35,604 bases of DNA, from NCBI GenBank assembly GCA_937910685.1, contig CALEMP010000141.1, positions 1-35,604 on the forward strand, read 5' to 3'. Made by a program: the position numbers and the translations under genes. Under the pieces are notes generated by a model. The model was not told where the DNA came from and made no database searches. It saw only the letters and a program-made list of their open reading frames with translations. Source of the DNA: an uncultured bacterium. Lineage in GTDB: Bacteria > Planctomycetota > UBA1135 > GCA-002686595. Shown piece by piece: positions 14,861 through 21,022 of this stretch. Every line of letters begins with the position of its first letter. Positions within the stretch are counted from its first letter, which is position 1.

Positions 14861-15459
14861 TCGTCATCACGGTCGCTCGTAAGCCCCTACCAGGTTCGGT
14901 CGCAACCACTTGCCTCATGCACGGTACCGGCGCTCTGAACATTGGTGCGGCTCGTATCGAGGTTGGTGGTGCTCAACTGACTGGAGGAACAAGCAAGCTC
15001 TGGTCTCACTATCGGGATGATCGTGAAGCTAAAGTCCCGACGTGGCTTCCTGCACAAGGCGGAAGATGGCCACCTAACCTCATCCTCCAACATTTGAGCG
15101 AGTGCTCCACGGGTGGAACAACCTCGGTGAAGGTGGGGAAGTCTGGGGAGTTAGGCACTCGACCCGGTGGCTTTGGGGATGTGGGAGCAGGCAAGGGTTC
15201 AAGTCGACCGAACGCTCCTCAGTATGGTGACGCTTCTGGGGTTGAAGAAGTTGCCATCTGGGATTGTGTCGTAGGGTGTCCGGTAGCTGGATTAGATGGT
15301 CAGCACGGCTTGACGGGAGGAGCCTTGAGGGTGACTCAAGAAGATGCAGGTCGTGTGGATGAGACTCAGTGGCGGTTCAAGCCTACTGAGGGCACGGTAC
15401 GTGACTTTGGGGATCGAGGGTTGGTGTCGCGCTACTTCAAGGCGGTTCAGGAGGACTAG
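14857..15459 (+). CDS. Methyltransferase M module 6, long form
   Basis: 200 aa from the ATG at 14857, in an ATGA overlap; upstream codons in frame belong to the previous gene's region. It has IVITVARKPLPGSVATTCL, GTGALNIGAARI, GRWPPNLIL and LQHLSEC. The long-form segment VAIWDCVVGCPVAGLDGQHG follows. His and Cys in LQHLSEC plus the two Cys of WDCVVGC could bind zinc, as in the 9331 gene and M module 7. The end is GDRGLVSRYFKAVQED, with Tyr for the usual Phe. It is the last gene of this array and faces a minus-strand gene; the 25-bp gap holds an imperfect ACCAG/CTGGT hairpin. Confidence 0.84.
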   Translation: MIVITVARKPLPGSVATTCLMHGTGALNIGAARIEVGGAQLTGGTSKLWSHYRDDREAKVPTWLPAQGGRWPPNLILQHLSECSTGGTTSVKVGKSGELGTRPGGFGDVGAGKGSSRPNAPQYGDASGVEEVAIWDCVVGCPVAGLDGQHGLTGGALRVTQEDAGRVDETQWRFKPTEGTVRDFGDRGLVSRYFKAVQED

Positions 15460-15484
15460 ACACCAGCTCACTGGACTCTGGTCT

Positions 15485-16294
15485 TCAATATAGACGCTTT
15501 TGACGATCTTGACGCTTTTGACGCCTTTGATCCTCAAACGCCTTACTCATCTCACTGTAATAGCTCTCCCCACCAGGATTTGGTGGACGCTTCATCGAGG
15601 GGACATCAAAGACGTCGTCGAGGTGACCATAGTTCTCCTGTATCCACTTCTCGTACGCTTCATAGTTGGGAACCCAGAAGAAATCACCAACCTGCACTGT
15701 AAATTTCCAGAGGTACTCTATGGTAGGGCCTGTTGTAACAACTGAAAGCTTCTTGCCTTCCAGGTCCATCCAACCGATCTCATCGACCTCACTGCCCTGG
15801 TCACTCTTCAGTGGGAGTGCCATATCAATGGCGCTTTTCAGCTGGGGGTACCTGCTCAGGATCGCCCCACTGTATAGCACTTCTAGGAAGTTCAGGCGTT
15901 GAATCGCAGCCAGTTGCGCCCCATTCTCATTCCACAAGGCTTGGTTCATTGAAACGACCCCGGCCTTGTTCTTGATGTGGGATCGAAATGTCACAAGGAA
16001 CTCCTTGTTGAACTCCTTGAAGGTCCACGTAAAGCCGACCGGGACTTGGAACTCATCGGGGAAGGTTTCCGTGTAGTCTCTTTTGTATCCCGGTGCATTC
16101 ATTTCTTCGGAAGCAGAAATCTTGGGAGTCCCAACCGTGAATGTAGGCGACGCCCAAAGATCACGCTGCCTCAGTGTCTGAATGAACTTGTCAAAGTCCT
16201 TCACGAAGGGGGCGTGTCCCGCAAACAACTTGCTGAGTCTGTTGATGCTGACTTCAGCGGTACGGTCACAGAAGGTCCAATGTGTCAGGCTCAT
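15485..16294 (-). CDS. Hypothetical protein, 269 aa
   Basis: Minus-strand gene with ATG at 16294 and GAGGGAAGT as ribosome site, convergent with the methyltransferase array. The protein is aromatic-rich with mixed alpha/beta character (VGFTWTFKEFNKEFLVTF, WKFTVQVGDFFWVPNYEAYEKWI), and ends in an acidic-to-basic tail (EDQRRQKRQDRQKRLY) whose codons form short DNA repeats of GACGCTTTTGAC type. No catalytic motif or family is recognised. The opposite orientation and isolation from other minus genes suggest separate control. A virion or host-takeover protein is possible, without evidence. Confidence 0.65.
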   Translation of the reverse strand: MSLTHWTFCDRTAEVSINRLSKLFAGHAPFVKDFDKFIQTLRQRDLWASPTFTVGTPKISASEEMNAPGYKRDYTETFPDEFQVPVGFTWTFKEFNKEFLVTFRSHIKNKAGVVSMNQALWNENGAQLAAIQRLNFLEVLYSGAILSRYPQLKSAIDMALPLKSDQGSEVDEIGWMDLEGKKLSVVTTGPTIEYLWKFTVQVGDFFWVPNYEAYEKWIQENYGHLDDVFDVPSMKRPPNPGGESYYSEMSKAFEDQRRQKRQDRQKRLY

Positions 16295-16501
16295 ACTTCC
16301 CTCGCGGTTCCCTTTTGAAGAGGTATAAGCAACAAAACGAGTTCTTGACAGGTGAAGAGGGCCGTACTAGGTTGCCCCACATGATGAACGCGGAAGCGAC
16401 CCACAACCTGAGCCTCTCATATACGACCTCCTCATCGTATCTGTGGCTTAGTGTGCCCGGTGGGTCGGACTAGCGAACTCCTCAAGAGAGTATGACTAGC
16501 A
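16295..16501. other. Non-coding stretch before the tRNA cluster
   Basis: No gene can be supported here. It must contain the promoter of the minus-strand gene at 16294. On the plus strand a TTGACA at 16345-16350 could be a host-type -35 box, but the bases 17 nt downstream (TAGGTT) are a poor -10. Because a strong terminator follows at 16502, a short plus-strand RNA could be made here; this is speculative. Confidence 0.3.
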
Positions 16502-16532
16502 AACCCCATCAGGTACAACCTGATGGGGTTTT
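16502..16532 (+). terminator. Intrinsic terminator
   Basis: AACCCCATCAGG and CCTGATGGGGTT form a perfect 12-bp stem with loop TACAA, followed by TT (four T in total). This is the clearest rho-independent terminator in the window. It lies before the tRNA cluster, isolating it from upstream transcription. Confidence 0.8.
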
Positions 16533-16575
16533 CGCGTTCTGGTCTTTGACAATTCAAGAGAGGCATCTGGTGAAT

Positions 16576-16660
16576 GCAAACGTGGCGGAATCAGGGATAC
16601 GCGCTGGATTGAGGTTCCAGTCCTGGCAACAGGGTGGGGGTTCGACTCCCCCCGTTTGCA
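16576..16660 (+). tRNA. tRNA-Leu(GAG)
   Basis: 85 nt, acceptor GCAAACG/CGTTTGC, anticodon stem CTGGA/TCCAG with loop TTGAGGT (anticodon GAG, codon CTC), long variable arm and a T-loop GTTCGACTC. CCA is not encoded. Confidence 0.9.
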
Positions 16661-16662
16661 TT

Positions 16663-16785
16663 TGAAGCAAAACGGCTCCCCTCAAAAGGAGTACGACCCG
16701 CTTGCACAGCGGGAGGTGGTGGATAAACGTCTGCGTCGGCCCCGGTGGGCTTAGGCAGGAAGACGATAAGAGCCACCTTGCTTCA
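16663..16785 (+). ncRNA. Structured RNA candidate A between tRNAs
   Basis: The gap between tRNA-Leu(GAG) and tRNA-Ser(CGA) is closed by an 8-bp perfect stem TGAAGCAA/TTGCTTCA (16663-16670 with 16778-16785), then GGCTC/GAGCC. Inside are CCCGC/GCGGG (16697-16713, the same stem as in the mRNA leaders), CGTCT/AGACG and GCCC/GGGC. There are no tRNA T-loop or anticodon features. A processed phage RNA is plausible; function unknown. Confidence 0.45.
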
Positions 16786-16788
16786 TTT

Positions 16789-16877
16789 GGAAGGCATCCG
16801 GCTGGATGAGGAGCACGTTTCGAAAGCGTGTAGCTCGCTTTGAAAGCGGGTTCAGGGTTCAAGTCCCTGGTCTTCCG
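16789..16877 (+). tRNA. tRNA-Ser(CGA)
   Basis: 89 nt, acceptor GGAAGGC/GTCTTCC, discriminator G, anticodon stem CACGT/GCGTG with loop TTCGAAA (anticodon CGA, codon TCG), long variable arm, T-arm CAGGGTTCAAGTCCCTG. Confidence 0.9.
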
Positions 16878-16930
16878 CTCCTGGGAGAGAGCAAAGCGGT
16901 TCTTTTCCAGGTTGCCCGGAGTAGAACAAT

Positions 16931-17020
16931 GGAAGAGCGGCAGAGATTGGTGAGCTGCACTGTCTTGGAAAGGCAGCGATCTGCAAAACAGGTCTGAGGG
17001 TTCGATCCCCTTCTCTTCCT
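16931..17020 (+). tRNA. tRNA-Ser(GGA)
   Basis: 90 nt, acceptor GGAAGAG/CTCTTCC, anticodon stem CTGTC/GGCAG with loop TTGGAAA (anticodon GGA, codons TCC/TCT), long variable arm and T-loop GGTTCGATCC. Confidence 0.9.
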
Positions 17021-17027
17021 TCTTTAT

Positions 17028-17113
17028 GGAACGTACACCTCAATGGCGGGGTATCGCGCTGTAAACGCGACTGGACGCAAGTCCTATGGCAGGTTCGATC
17101 CCTGCACGTTCCA
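17028..17113 (+). tRNA. tRNA-Tyr(GTA)
   Basis: 86 nt, acceptor GGAACGT/ACGTTCC, anticodon stem TCGCG/CGCGA with loop CTGTAAA (anticodon GTA), bacterial-type long variable arm, T-arm GCAGGTTCGATCCCTGC. Confidence 0.9.
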
Positions 17114-17114
17114 C

Positions 17115-17186
17115 TTGGTTCCGGGGATTGAGGATGTGACCTTATCAAATCGCGCAGCAGCGAGGTCTTTCAGGCTGCGGGACCAA
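17115..17186 (+). ncRNA. Structured RNA candidate D (tRNA-like closing stem)
   Basis: 72 nt filling the gap between two tRNAs. The closing stem TTGGTTCC/GGGACCAA is 8 bp, and GCAGC/GCTGC stacks directly on its 3' side as a T-arm would, but the loop (GAGGTCTTTCAG) is not a T-loop and no anticodon arm can be drawn. It could be a decayed tRNA or a separate small RNA. Confidence 0.4.
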
Positions 17187-17189
17187 TAT

Positions 17190-17276
17190 GGAAGAGTGGG
17201 TGAGCGGTCGAAACCAGCACACTGCTAACGTGCCGTGGGCGAAAGTCCACCGAGGGTTCGAATCCCTCCTCTTCCT
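17190..17276 (+). tRNA. tRNA-Ser(GCT)
   Basis: 87 nt, acceptor GGAAGAG/CTCTTCC, anticodon loop CTGCTAA (anticodon GCT, codons AGC/AGT) on a GCAC/GTGC stem with an A-C mismatch at the loop end, long variable arm, T-arm GAGGGTTCGAATCCCTC. Confidence 0.88.
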
Positions 17277-17312
17277 TTGTAGGTGGCAGTAACTTAGAGG
17301 CAGGTATAGCAA

Positions 17313-17509
17313 ATGGGACAAGACATCGACCTTGAAGCGGTCAACGAAACGTGGTCGAAACTCCTTGAAGCTGCAAAGCCTGGCCCAAGTCAGGCTTTGC
17401 AGCTGATTATCTGAAAGCGCAGTTGGCAAAGGCTCCCGAAGCGGAACGCTTGCGCAAGCTCACATTGGAGGCGTTGGAGGGTAGCAGTAAGCAGTCCCCA
17501 GAGGACTGA
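17313..17509 (+). CDS. Small acidic-helical protein, frameshifted, within the tRNA cluster
   Basis: An ATG at 17313 follows an AGAGGC ribosome site and reads MGQDIDLEAVNETWSKLLEA, then hits a stop at 17412-17414. A second frame continues smoothly from about 17390 as KSGFAADYLKAQLAKAPEA and on to a stop at 17507-17509 (...SSKQSPED). Adding one C to the CCC at about 17387-17389 joins them into one protein of about 65 aa. The whole is helical, Ala/Leu/Glu/Lys-rich. No family recognised. The break may be real decay or a homopolymer error. Confidence 0.5.
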
Positions 17510-17513
17510 CCTT

Positions 17514-17605
17514 GGAAGAGAGCCGAATGTTGGTTGGTCGGGGCGGTCTTGAAAACCGTTTGTCCCCTAACAAGGGTCGCGAGGGTTCGATCCCCTCCTC
17601 TTCCA
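17514..17605 (+). tRNA. tRNA-Ser(TGA)
   Basis: 92 nt, acceptor GGAAGAG/CTCTTCC, anticodon stem GCGGT/ACCGT with loop CTTGAAA (anticodon TGA, codon TCA), long variable arm, T-arm GAGGGTTCGATCCCCTC. Fourth serine tRNA of the cluster. Confidence 0.9.
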
Positions 17606-17606
17606 C

Positions 17607-17676
17607 TTGCCTGTGTCTTTCGATCCTACTTACTTGTTCTAGCCGTAAGGGAGAGGGTCGAACAAGGTGCAGGCAA
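17607..17676 (+). ncRNA. Structured RNA candidate B
   Basis: 70 nt between tRNA-Ser(TGA) and tRNA-Leu(TAG), closed by TTGCCTG/CAGGCAA (7 bp) with an inner CTTGTTC/GAACAAG (7 bp). An alternative pairing TTCGATCC/GGGTCGAA shares bases with the inner stem, so two folds compete. No tRNA features. Confidence 0.4.
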
Positions 17677-17683
17677 AATTCTT

Positions 17684-17744
17684 CTACCTGTCTTGCCGGG
17701 ATTGAAAACACGGAGAAGCACCTTCGTGTCTGGGAGGAAGGTAG
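17684..17744 (+). ncRNA. Structured RNA candidate B2
   Basis: 61 nt directly before tRNA-Leu(TAG), closed by CTACCT/AGGTAG with an inner ACACG/CGTGT hairpin containing AAG/CTT. Possibly part of the same transcript as candidate B. Weaker than A and C. Confidence 0.3.
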
Positions 17745-17749
17745 AGTGT

Positions 17750-17832
17750 GCAAGTGTGGTGGAACGGTATACACACTGGTTTTAGGAACCAGCCCCTTTA
17801 CCGGGATGAGGGTTCGAATCCCTTCGCTTGCA
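17750..17832 (+). tRNA. tRNA-Leu(TAG)
   Basis: 83 nt, acceptor GCAAGTG/CGCTTGC (one G-T pair), anticodon stem CTGGT/ACCAG with loop TTTAGGA (anticodon TAG, codon CTA), long variable arm, T-arm GAGGGTTCGAATCCCTT. Confidence 0.9.
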
Positions 17833-17854
17833 TTATGATCGAGGACCACAGAGC

Positions 17855-18523
17855 ATGATCATTGGAGTAGCCGGTCCCAGTTTTTGCGGAAGCACCCTCA
17901 CGAATTGCATTCTGGGTGAACTTCCAGGGGTGACCGGTCTTGGGGAAACCCATTGGATCCTTGACCGGGCCAGGGACAAGCCGAAACGGGGGAAGTGTTT
18001 TCGTCACCTGGATGAGTGCCCGGTGTTCACACCAGAGGTGCTCAGTAAGCTTCGGGCTGGGGGAGCAAATAACCTGTATGCCAACCTCAAACGGATTGTG
18101 AGCCCCAACGTGCTTGTGGTGTCGGACAAGAACACGTTCCAATGGGGACGCTTCGGATGCCCGGATGTTCTGGTCTTTCCAATCAAACCGCCAGCTACGA
18201 TGCTCTACTCTTATGTTCGTCGAGGGAAGAACCTGAACAATGTAGTCGAGCAATTGGCCTCTGAGTGGGAAAAGCTCCTCGTACTTGGTGAAGGCAGGTT
18301 GATGGTGCCCTTCGACTTGACAGCATTGGCCGCTGATCCTGAACACACCGTGAGGGAACTGTGTGCAAGATTGGGGTTGGAGTACTCTGAGGAGGCTTTA
18401 CGCCCTTGGGACTCTACATCTTGTTTCTTCGGTGGTACCGGAAGATGGCCGAAGTTCGGCAGAGAGTTCCGCAGCACGGGTCTTGCCTGGGATGCTGTGT
18501 TCGCCAAACTGAAGGCGCTTTAG
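17855..18523 (+). CDS. Sulfotransferase-like P-loop protein
   Basis: 222 aa from the ATG at 17855, where family likeness starts (MIIGVAGPSFCGSTLTNCIL). The Gly-Pro-Ser-x-x-Gly-Ser-Thr-Leu loop (about 6-16) is like the PAPS 5'-phosphosulfate loop of sulfotransferases, followed by GELPGVTGLGETHW as in bacterial sulfotransferase-family proteins. VVSDKNTFQWG and FPIKPPATMLYSYVRRGKN fit the 3'-phosphate region. The C-terminal part (LCARLGLEYSEEAL, then a Trp/Pro stretch) also fits. Expected reaction: transfer of sulfate from PAPS to an acceptor, perhaps a surface sugar or a nucleic acid. It begins 22 bases after tRNA-Leu(TAG) and may be co-transcribed with the tRNAs. The substrate is unknown. Confidence 0.65.
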   Translation: MIIGVAGPSFCGSTLTNCILGELPGVTGLGETHWILDRARDKPKRGKCFRHLDECPVFTPEVLSKLRAGGANNLYANLKRIVSPNVLVVSDKNTFQWGRFGCPDVLVFPIKPPATMLYSYVRRGKNLNNVVEQLASEWEKLLVLGEGRLMVPFDLTALAADPEHTVRELCARLGLEYSEEALRPWDSTSCFFGGTGRWPKFGREFRSTGLAWDAVFAKLKAL

Positions 18524-18527
18524 TTCT

Positions 18528-18578
18528 GGAAGAGCAACGTGGCGGTGGTACTTGAGAGTTCGATTCTCTCCTCTTCCT
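18528..18578 (+). pseudogene. tRNA relic: acceptor stem and T-arm only
   Basis: 51 nt. Acceptor GGAAGAG/CTCTTCC identical to the serine tRNAs of the cluster and a good T-arm GAGAGTTCGATTCTCTC, joined by only about 19 nt with no anticodon arm. Probably an internal deletion of a tRNA-Ser gene, but the intact acceptor/T minihelix might still be processed. Confidence 0.65.
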
Positions 18579-18579
18579 C

Positions 18580-18720
18580 TTCTCGTGGCCCAGCAGGGTC
18601 GGGTGGTTCCATAGGGAGGTGGCTCCTCCGTATGGAACCAGTAGCTAGGACGGTGTTCGTTGTACGGCTGCTGCCAAGAACGCCCAAGGTACCCGGAGGA
18701 ATGGTAACCCGGGACGAGAA
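18580..18720 (+). ncRNA. Structured RNA candidate C
   Basis: 141 nt closed by TTCTCGT/ACGAGAA (7 bp), with CAGCAG/CTGCTG further in and a strong central hairpin GGTTCCATA/TATGGAACC (18605-18639) that holds an inner GGAG/CTCC. It lies directly after the tRNA relic and ends just before the convergent metalloprotease gene. No reading frame with a ribosome site is seen. The nested pairing is hard to explain by chance but needs covariation to prove. Confidence 0.5.
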
Positions 18721-18725
18721 CCTTT

Positions 18726-19652
18726 TCAGGACCAAATGTGGTCGAAGTTTTCCAGATGCTCCCTTGAGAGGTCACCCATGGCTTTCATCGCAAGTGCCTC
18801 ACAGAAGTGCTCCTCCGCATTTGTAGATGCATAGTGGGAGGGGAACTTTTTGTCCGAGGACCGACGGATGCTAGCGTGCCATTTACCCCAGAGTTTCTTG
18901 GCCGGTTTCTTAGCGAATTTCTGGTAGTAACGGTGCCCTAGCTCGTGAAGCATGGCATGAGCCTCATCATGTCCTGTACGACTCACTTGCCGTAAGTACA
19001 GACTATCCTCTGACGGGTTATACCACGCAGCTACATGGGCTTGAGTGAGTTGCCCTACCAGGAACACATCCCCATACAGGGCACGGGAAAAACCAGGAAC
19101 AGGATTCCTGGCACCTAGTTTCGCGACGAACTCCACACCCTTCTTCATGAAGTCTAACCACCCATCCCGAAAACCTTTGACATTGTGGACCTTGAAAGGC
19201 CCCAGAACAAACAAGTCGTCACCACCCAACTCTTTCTGTGGCCACTTTACTGCTTCAAACAGAAGTTCCAACTTCTTCCCATTGGTTTTCCACCACTTAC
19301 GGATATCTTTGGGCGGGTTCCTGGTACGAACCAACATCTGAAAAGCGGACTCAAAAGCTCTGGCTTTTCCTGATGGGATGATTCTAGTGGAGACGACACC
19401 GTTAGCCATCAGATAACCCTTGTCTATCAGGGTCACCCAGGGCCTATTGGTGAGGAGTTGGAAAGAGAACTCTGTGCTAGGGATGTCAGAGGCCAACAGA
19501 GGCATAAGCTGATCATATGCCTCTTGAAAGGCTGCGATGTTGGAACTGATATCCTTTTCGGTGGCGGCTTCTTTCAAGAGAGGCAACAAGTCTTTCCTGA
19601 GACTTGGTTCTGCATGCGCCAACCGAATCAACTCTTTCCGCAACTTTGACAT
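18726..19652 (-). CDS. Zinc metalloprotease-like protein with LIRLAH tag
   Basis: 308 aa from the ATG at 19652, with AGGGG upstream; a TTG six bases earlier is possible. The N-terminus carries LRKELIRLAHAEPSLR then KDLLPLLK (residues 4-27), a peptide also found in the 20492 and 31639 genes. The catalytic signature is HELGH (His236, Glu237, His240), with a third ligand probably Glu281 or Glu285 in EEHFCEAL, a gluzincin-like layout. Between them is a basic linker. The preceding part (GYLMANGVVSTR, VARGLGA-type helices) is unassigned. In phages such enzymes may act in the virion, on host cell-envelope proteins or in head maturation. The shared N-terminal peptide hints at a common destination such as the virion. 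Confidence 0.7.
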   Translation of the reverse strand: MSKLRKELIRLAHAEPSLRKDLLPLLKEAATEKDISSNIAAFQEAYDQLMPLLASDIPSTEFSFQLLTNRPWVTLIDKGYLMANGVVSTRIIPSGKARAFESAFQMLVRTRNPPKDIRKWWKTNGKKLELLFEAVKWPQKELGGDDLFVLGPFKVHNVKGFRDGWLDFMKKGVEFVAKLGARNPVPGFSRALYGDVFLVGQLTQAHVAAWYNPSEDSLYLRQVSRTGHDEAHAMLHELGHRYYQKFAKKPAKKLWGKWHASIRRSSDKKFPSHYASTNAEEHFCEALAMKAMGDLSREHLENFDHIWS

Positions 19653-19704
19653 ACTCAACCCCTGTTACGACAAGGTCTCGATAGGAAAATTATCATTGAT
19701 TTGA

Positions 19705-19773
19705 GCCCCACGCTCTGGGCAAGCAAGTTGGACTCCAAATCCGACTGGCGGGGTTCGATTCTCCGGTGGGGTG
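19705..19773 (+). tRNA. tRNA-Trp(CCA), short D-arm
   Basis: 69 nt, acceptor GCCCCAC/GTGGGGT with a G-T first pair and G73, the usual tryptophan discriminator. Anticodon stem TTGGA/TCCGA with loop CTCCAAA (anticodon CCA), T-arm CGGGGTTCGATTCTCCG. The D-arm region is only about 16 nt and pairs poorly, so it may be atypical or partly decayed. It is the only class I tRNA seen in the window. Confidence 0.7.
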
Positions 19774-19792
19774 CTGAAGAAAATACGGGTAT

Positions 19793-19824
19793 CCCAGTTC
19801 ATTTCCCCCCGGTAAGAGTAGCCT
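19793..19824 (+). promoter_or_regulatory. Weaker copy of the phage promoter motif
   Basis: CCCAGTTC, CCGGTAA and GAGTAGCC; the spacing is 23 nt instead of 24 and the second box is degenerate. It lies upstream of the small plus-strand genes at 19940 and 20233. Confidence 0.45.
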
Positions 19825-19939
19825 AAATAACGGTGGCCACAATCCATCAGGATCCGCGAACGGACGGACTCCAACCTTGCGACCTGCGGGCAGGGCAATT
19901 GTGGTACGTGCGGCTCGGAAACGCCGTTGTGTAGCCTGT

Positions 19940-20227
19940 ATGTCCAAGGGATCGCTGTTCCGACGTCAATCGGAGATTTCAGATGACGCAACACAGGCGG
20001 CTTACTCGGCAAGTGGGGCAACGGCGGGGTCAGTCCTGTTCCCCAAGGCAGATCAAGCCGTGCTTGGGTATGATGGCAAGGGCCTCGACAGGTACTTCGC
20101 TGAAGCCATTGCTGATGGTCGGTTGCGCTTTGCCACCAAGAAGCGGTGCCGACCCAAACGGTCGTTGCAAACAGTGAAGCAAAGCAAGAAAGCTGCCCGT
20201 GCTTCACGCCGAAAGAACAGGAGCTAG
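19940..20227 (+). CDS. Small basic protein, 95 aa
   Basis: The ATG at 19940 is chosen; an in-frame TTG at 19877 would add 21 residues including a CVAC motif. No strong ribosome site precedes either. Residues 1-60 read MSKGSLFRRQSEISDDATQA and then a Gly/Ala-rich part with YDGKGLDRYFAEAIADGRLRF. The last 30 residues are very Lys/Arg-rich (KKRCRPKR, ARASRRKNRS), as in nucleic-acid-binding proteins. Driven by the 19793 promoter. No family recognised. Confidence 0.5.
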   Translation: MSKGSLFRRQSEISDDATQAAYSASGATAGSVLFPKADQAVLGYDGKGLDRYFAEAIADGRLRFATKKRCRPKRSLQTVKQSKKAARASRRKNRS

Positions 20228-20232
20228 TTGAG

Positions 20233-20499
20233 ATGCATTCACTGGTGTGGGTCGCGGAAGACCTGACAATGGTCACCCTGCTCGGGGAGGAATGGGCAAG
20301 TCTCAAACAACCGGACTTGGGACCGGGTCTCTATGTGTGCAAATCAGGGGTCTACCGAACTCTCTCCAAGAGTGAGGTGGCTCTCGTTCGGGCACAGGAC
20401 CACGCGGCGCTCAAAGAATCTTGGGCCAGGAAGGAGCATGAGGCGAAGCTTCGGAGCCGGGCTTTACCGTGGAGACCCGACGTGCTGGTGATCACTTGA
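20233..20499 (+). CDS. Hypothetical protein, 88 aa
   Basis: The ATG at 20233 is preferred over one in frame at 20146, because AGGAG lies 11 bases upstream and the preceding gene stops just before it. The protein has a beta-rich N-terminal part (HSLVWVAEDLTMVTLLG, PGLYVCKSGVYRTL) and a charged helical C-terminus. It resembles the small host-interaction proteins common in phages but belongs to no family I recognise. Its end overlaps the end of the convergent 20492 gene by 8 bases. Confidence 0.55.
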   Translation: MHSLVWVAEDLTMVTLLGEEWASLKQPDLGPGLYVCKSGVYRTLSKSEVALVRAQDHAALKESWARKEHEAKLRSRALPWRPDVLVIT

Positions 20500-20869
20500 T
20501 CAAGGGCAGGAGATAAGGGCGCAGATGGGGCTTCTTATGGGCCAAGCGGATAATCTGTCCCTTGAGTGTCCCGCTTGCTGTGAGTTTGTTTCTCGGAGGG
20601 CTCACAACCGTGAGCTTGCCCCCTACAAACTTCATTTTGAAGCCTGCATGCTCCATCATGTCCTGGACAGCGACAGTGGTGTCACTGGAACCAAAGCCTG
20701 AACCAGAGGATTGGTAGCGATCCGCTACCCGCTCTGCGATGGTTTCTGCAGCGTAGTACATCTCTTTGGTGCGGGATTCTTCAACGGTGATGAATTCCCA
20801 ATCGACTGCGGTTCGCAGCAGCTCTCGTGGGGAGATGATCCAGTTTGCGGTCTTGTCTTTGATGGACAT
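20492..20869 (-). CDS. Hypothetical protein ending in a LIRLAH tag
   Basis: 125 aa, ATG at 20869 after AGAGG. The N-terminal half is helical (ELLRTAVDWEFITVEESR, AAETIAERVADRY), then a Ser/Gly linker and a small beta part (FKMKFVGGKLTVVSP). The last 24 residues are LKGQIIRLAHKKPHLR then PYLLPLIK, the same peptide that lies at the N-terminus of the metalloprotease and of the 31639 protein. Here it is the extreme C-terminus. Finding it at either end of otherwise unrelated proteins suggests a targeting or assembly tag. The function of the rest is unknown. Confidence 0.65.
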   Translation of the reverse strand: MSIKDKTANWIISPRELLRTAVDWEFITVEESRTKEMYYAAETIAERVADRYQSSGSGFGSSDTTVAVQDMMEHAGFKMKFVGGKLTVVSPPRNKLTASGTLKGQIIRLAHKKPHLRPYLLPLIK

Positions 20870-20932
20870 CGGAACCTCTTGTCTAGTAGGCGTTGTCCTG
20901 AGAGCTTCAAATAGGCAAACTAGTAGGGGAAG

Positions 20933-21022
20933 ATGACTTCACTGGTTTGGATCACGGGGCCAATACGGGCTCATGAGGCTCATCTTCGGCATCAAGTTTC
21001 AAAGGTGGACCTGTGCTCATAA
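20933..21022 (+). CDS. Possible 29-aa leader peptide before M module 7
   Basis: ATG at 20933 with AGGGGAAG just upstream, stop TAA at 21020-21022 overlapping the GTG start of M module 7 at 21013. The peptide begins MTSLVWITGPIRAHEAH. The good ribosome site and the overlap suggest it could couple translation into the GTG-started gene. Too short for any homology judgement. Confidence 0.35.
   Translation: MTSLVWITGPIRAHEAHLRHQVSKVDLCS

Noticed and set aside
7882-15459. Inteins or introns as the reason for split methyltransferase genes
   Set aside because: Breaks occur at clean stop/start overlaps with no intervening sequence, intein blocks or intron structure.
16345-16372. TTGACA as a host-type promoter for the tRNA cluster
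   Set aside because: No acceptable -10 box at 16-18 nt spacing, and a strong terminator lies between it and the first tRNA.
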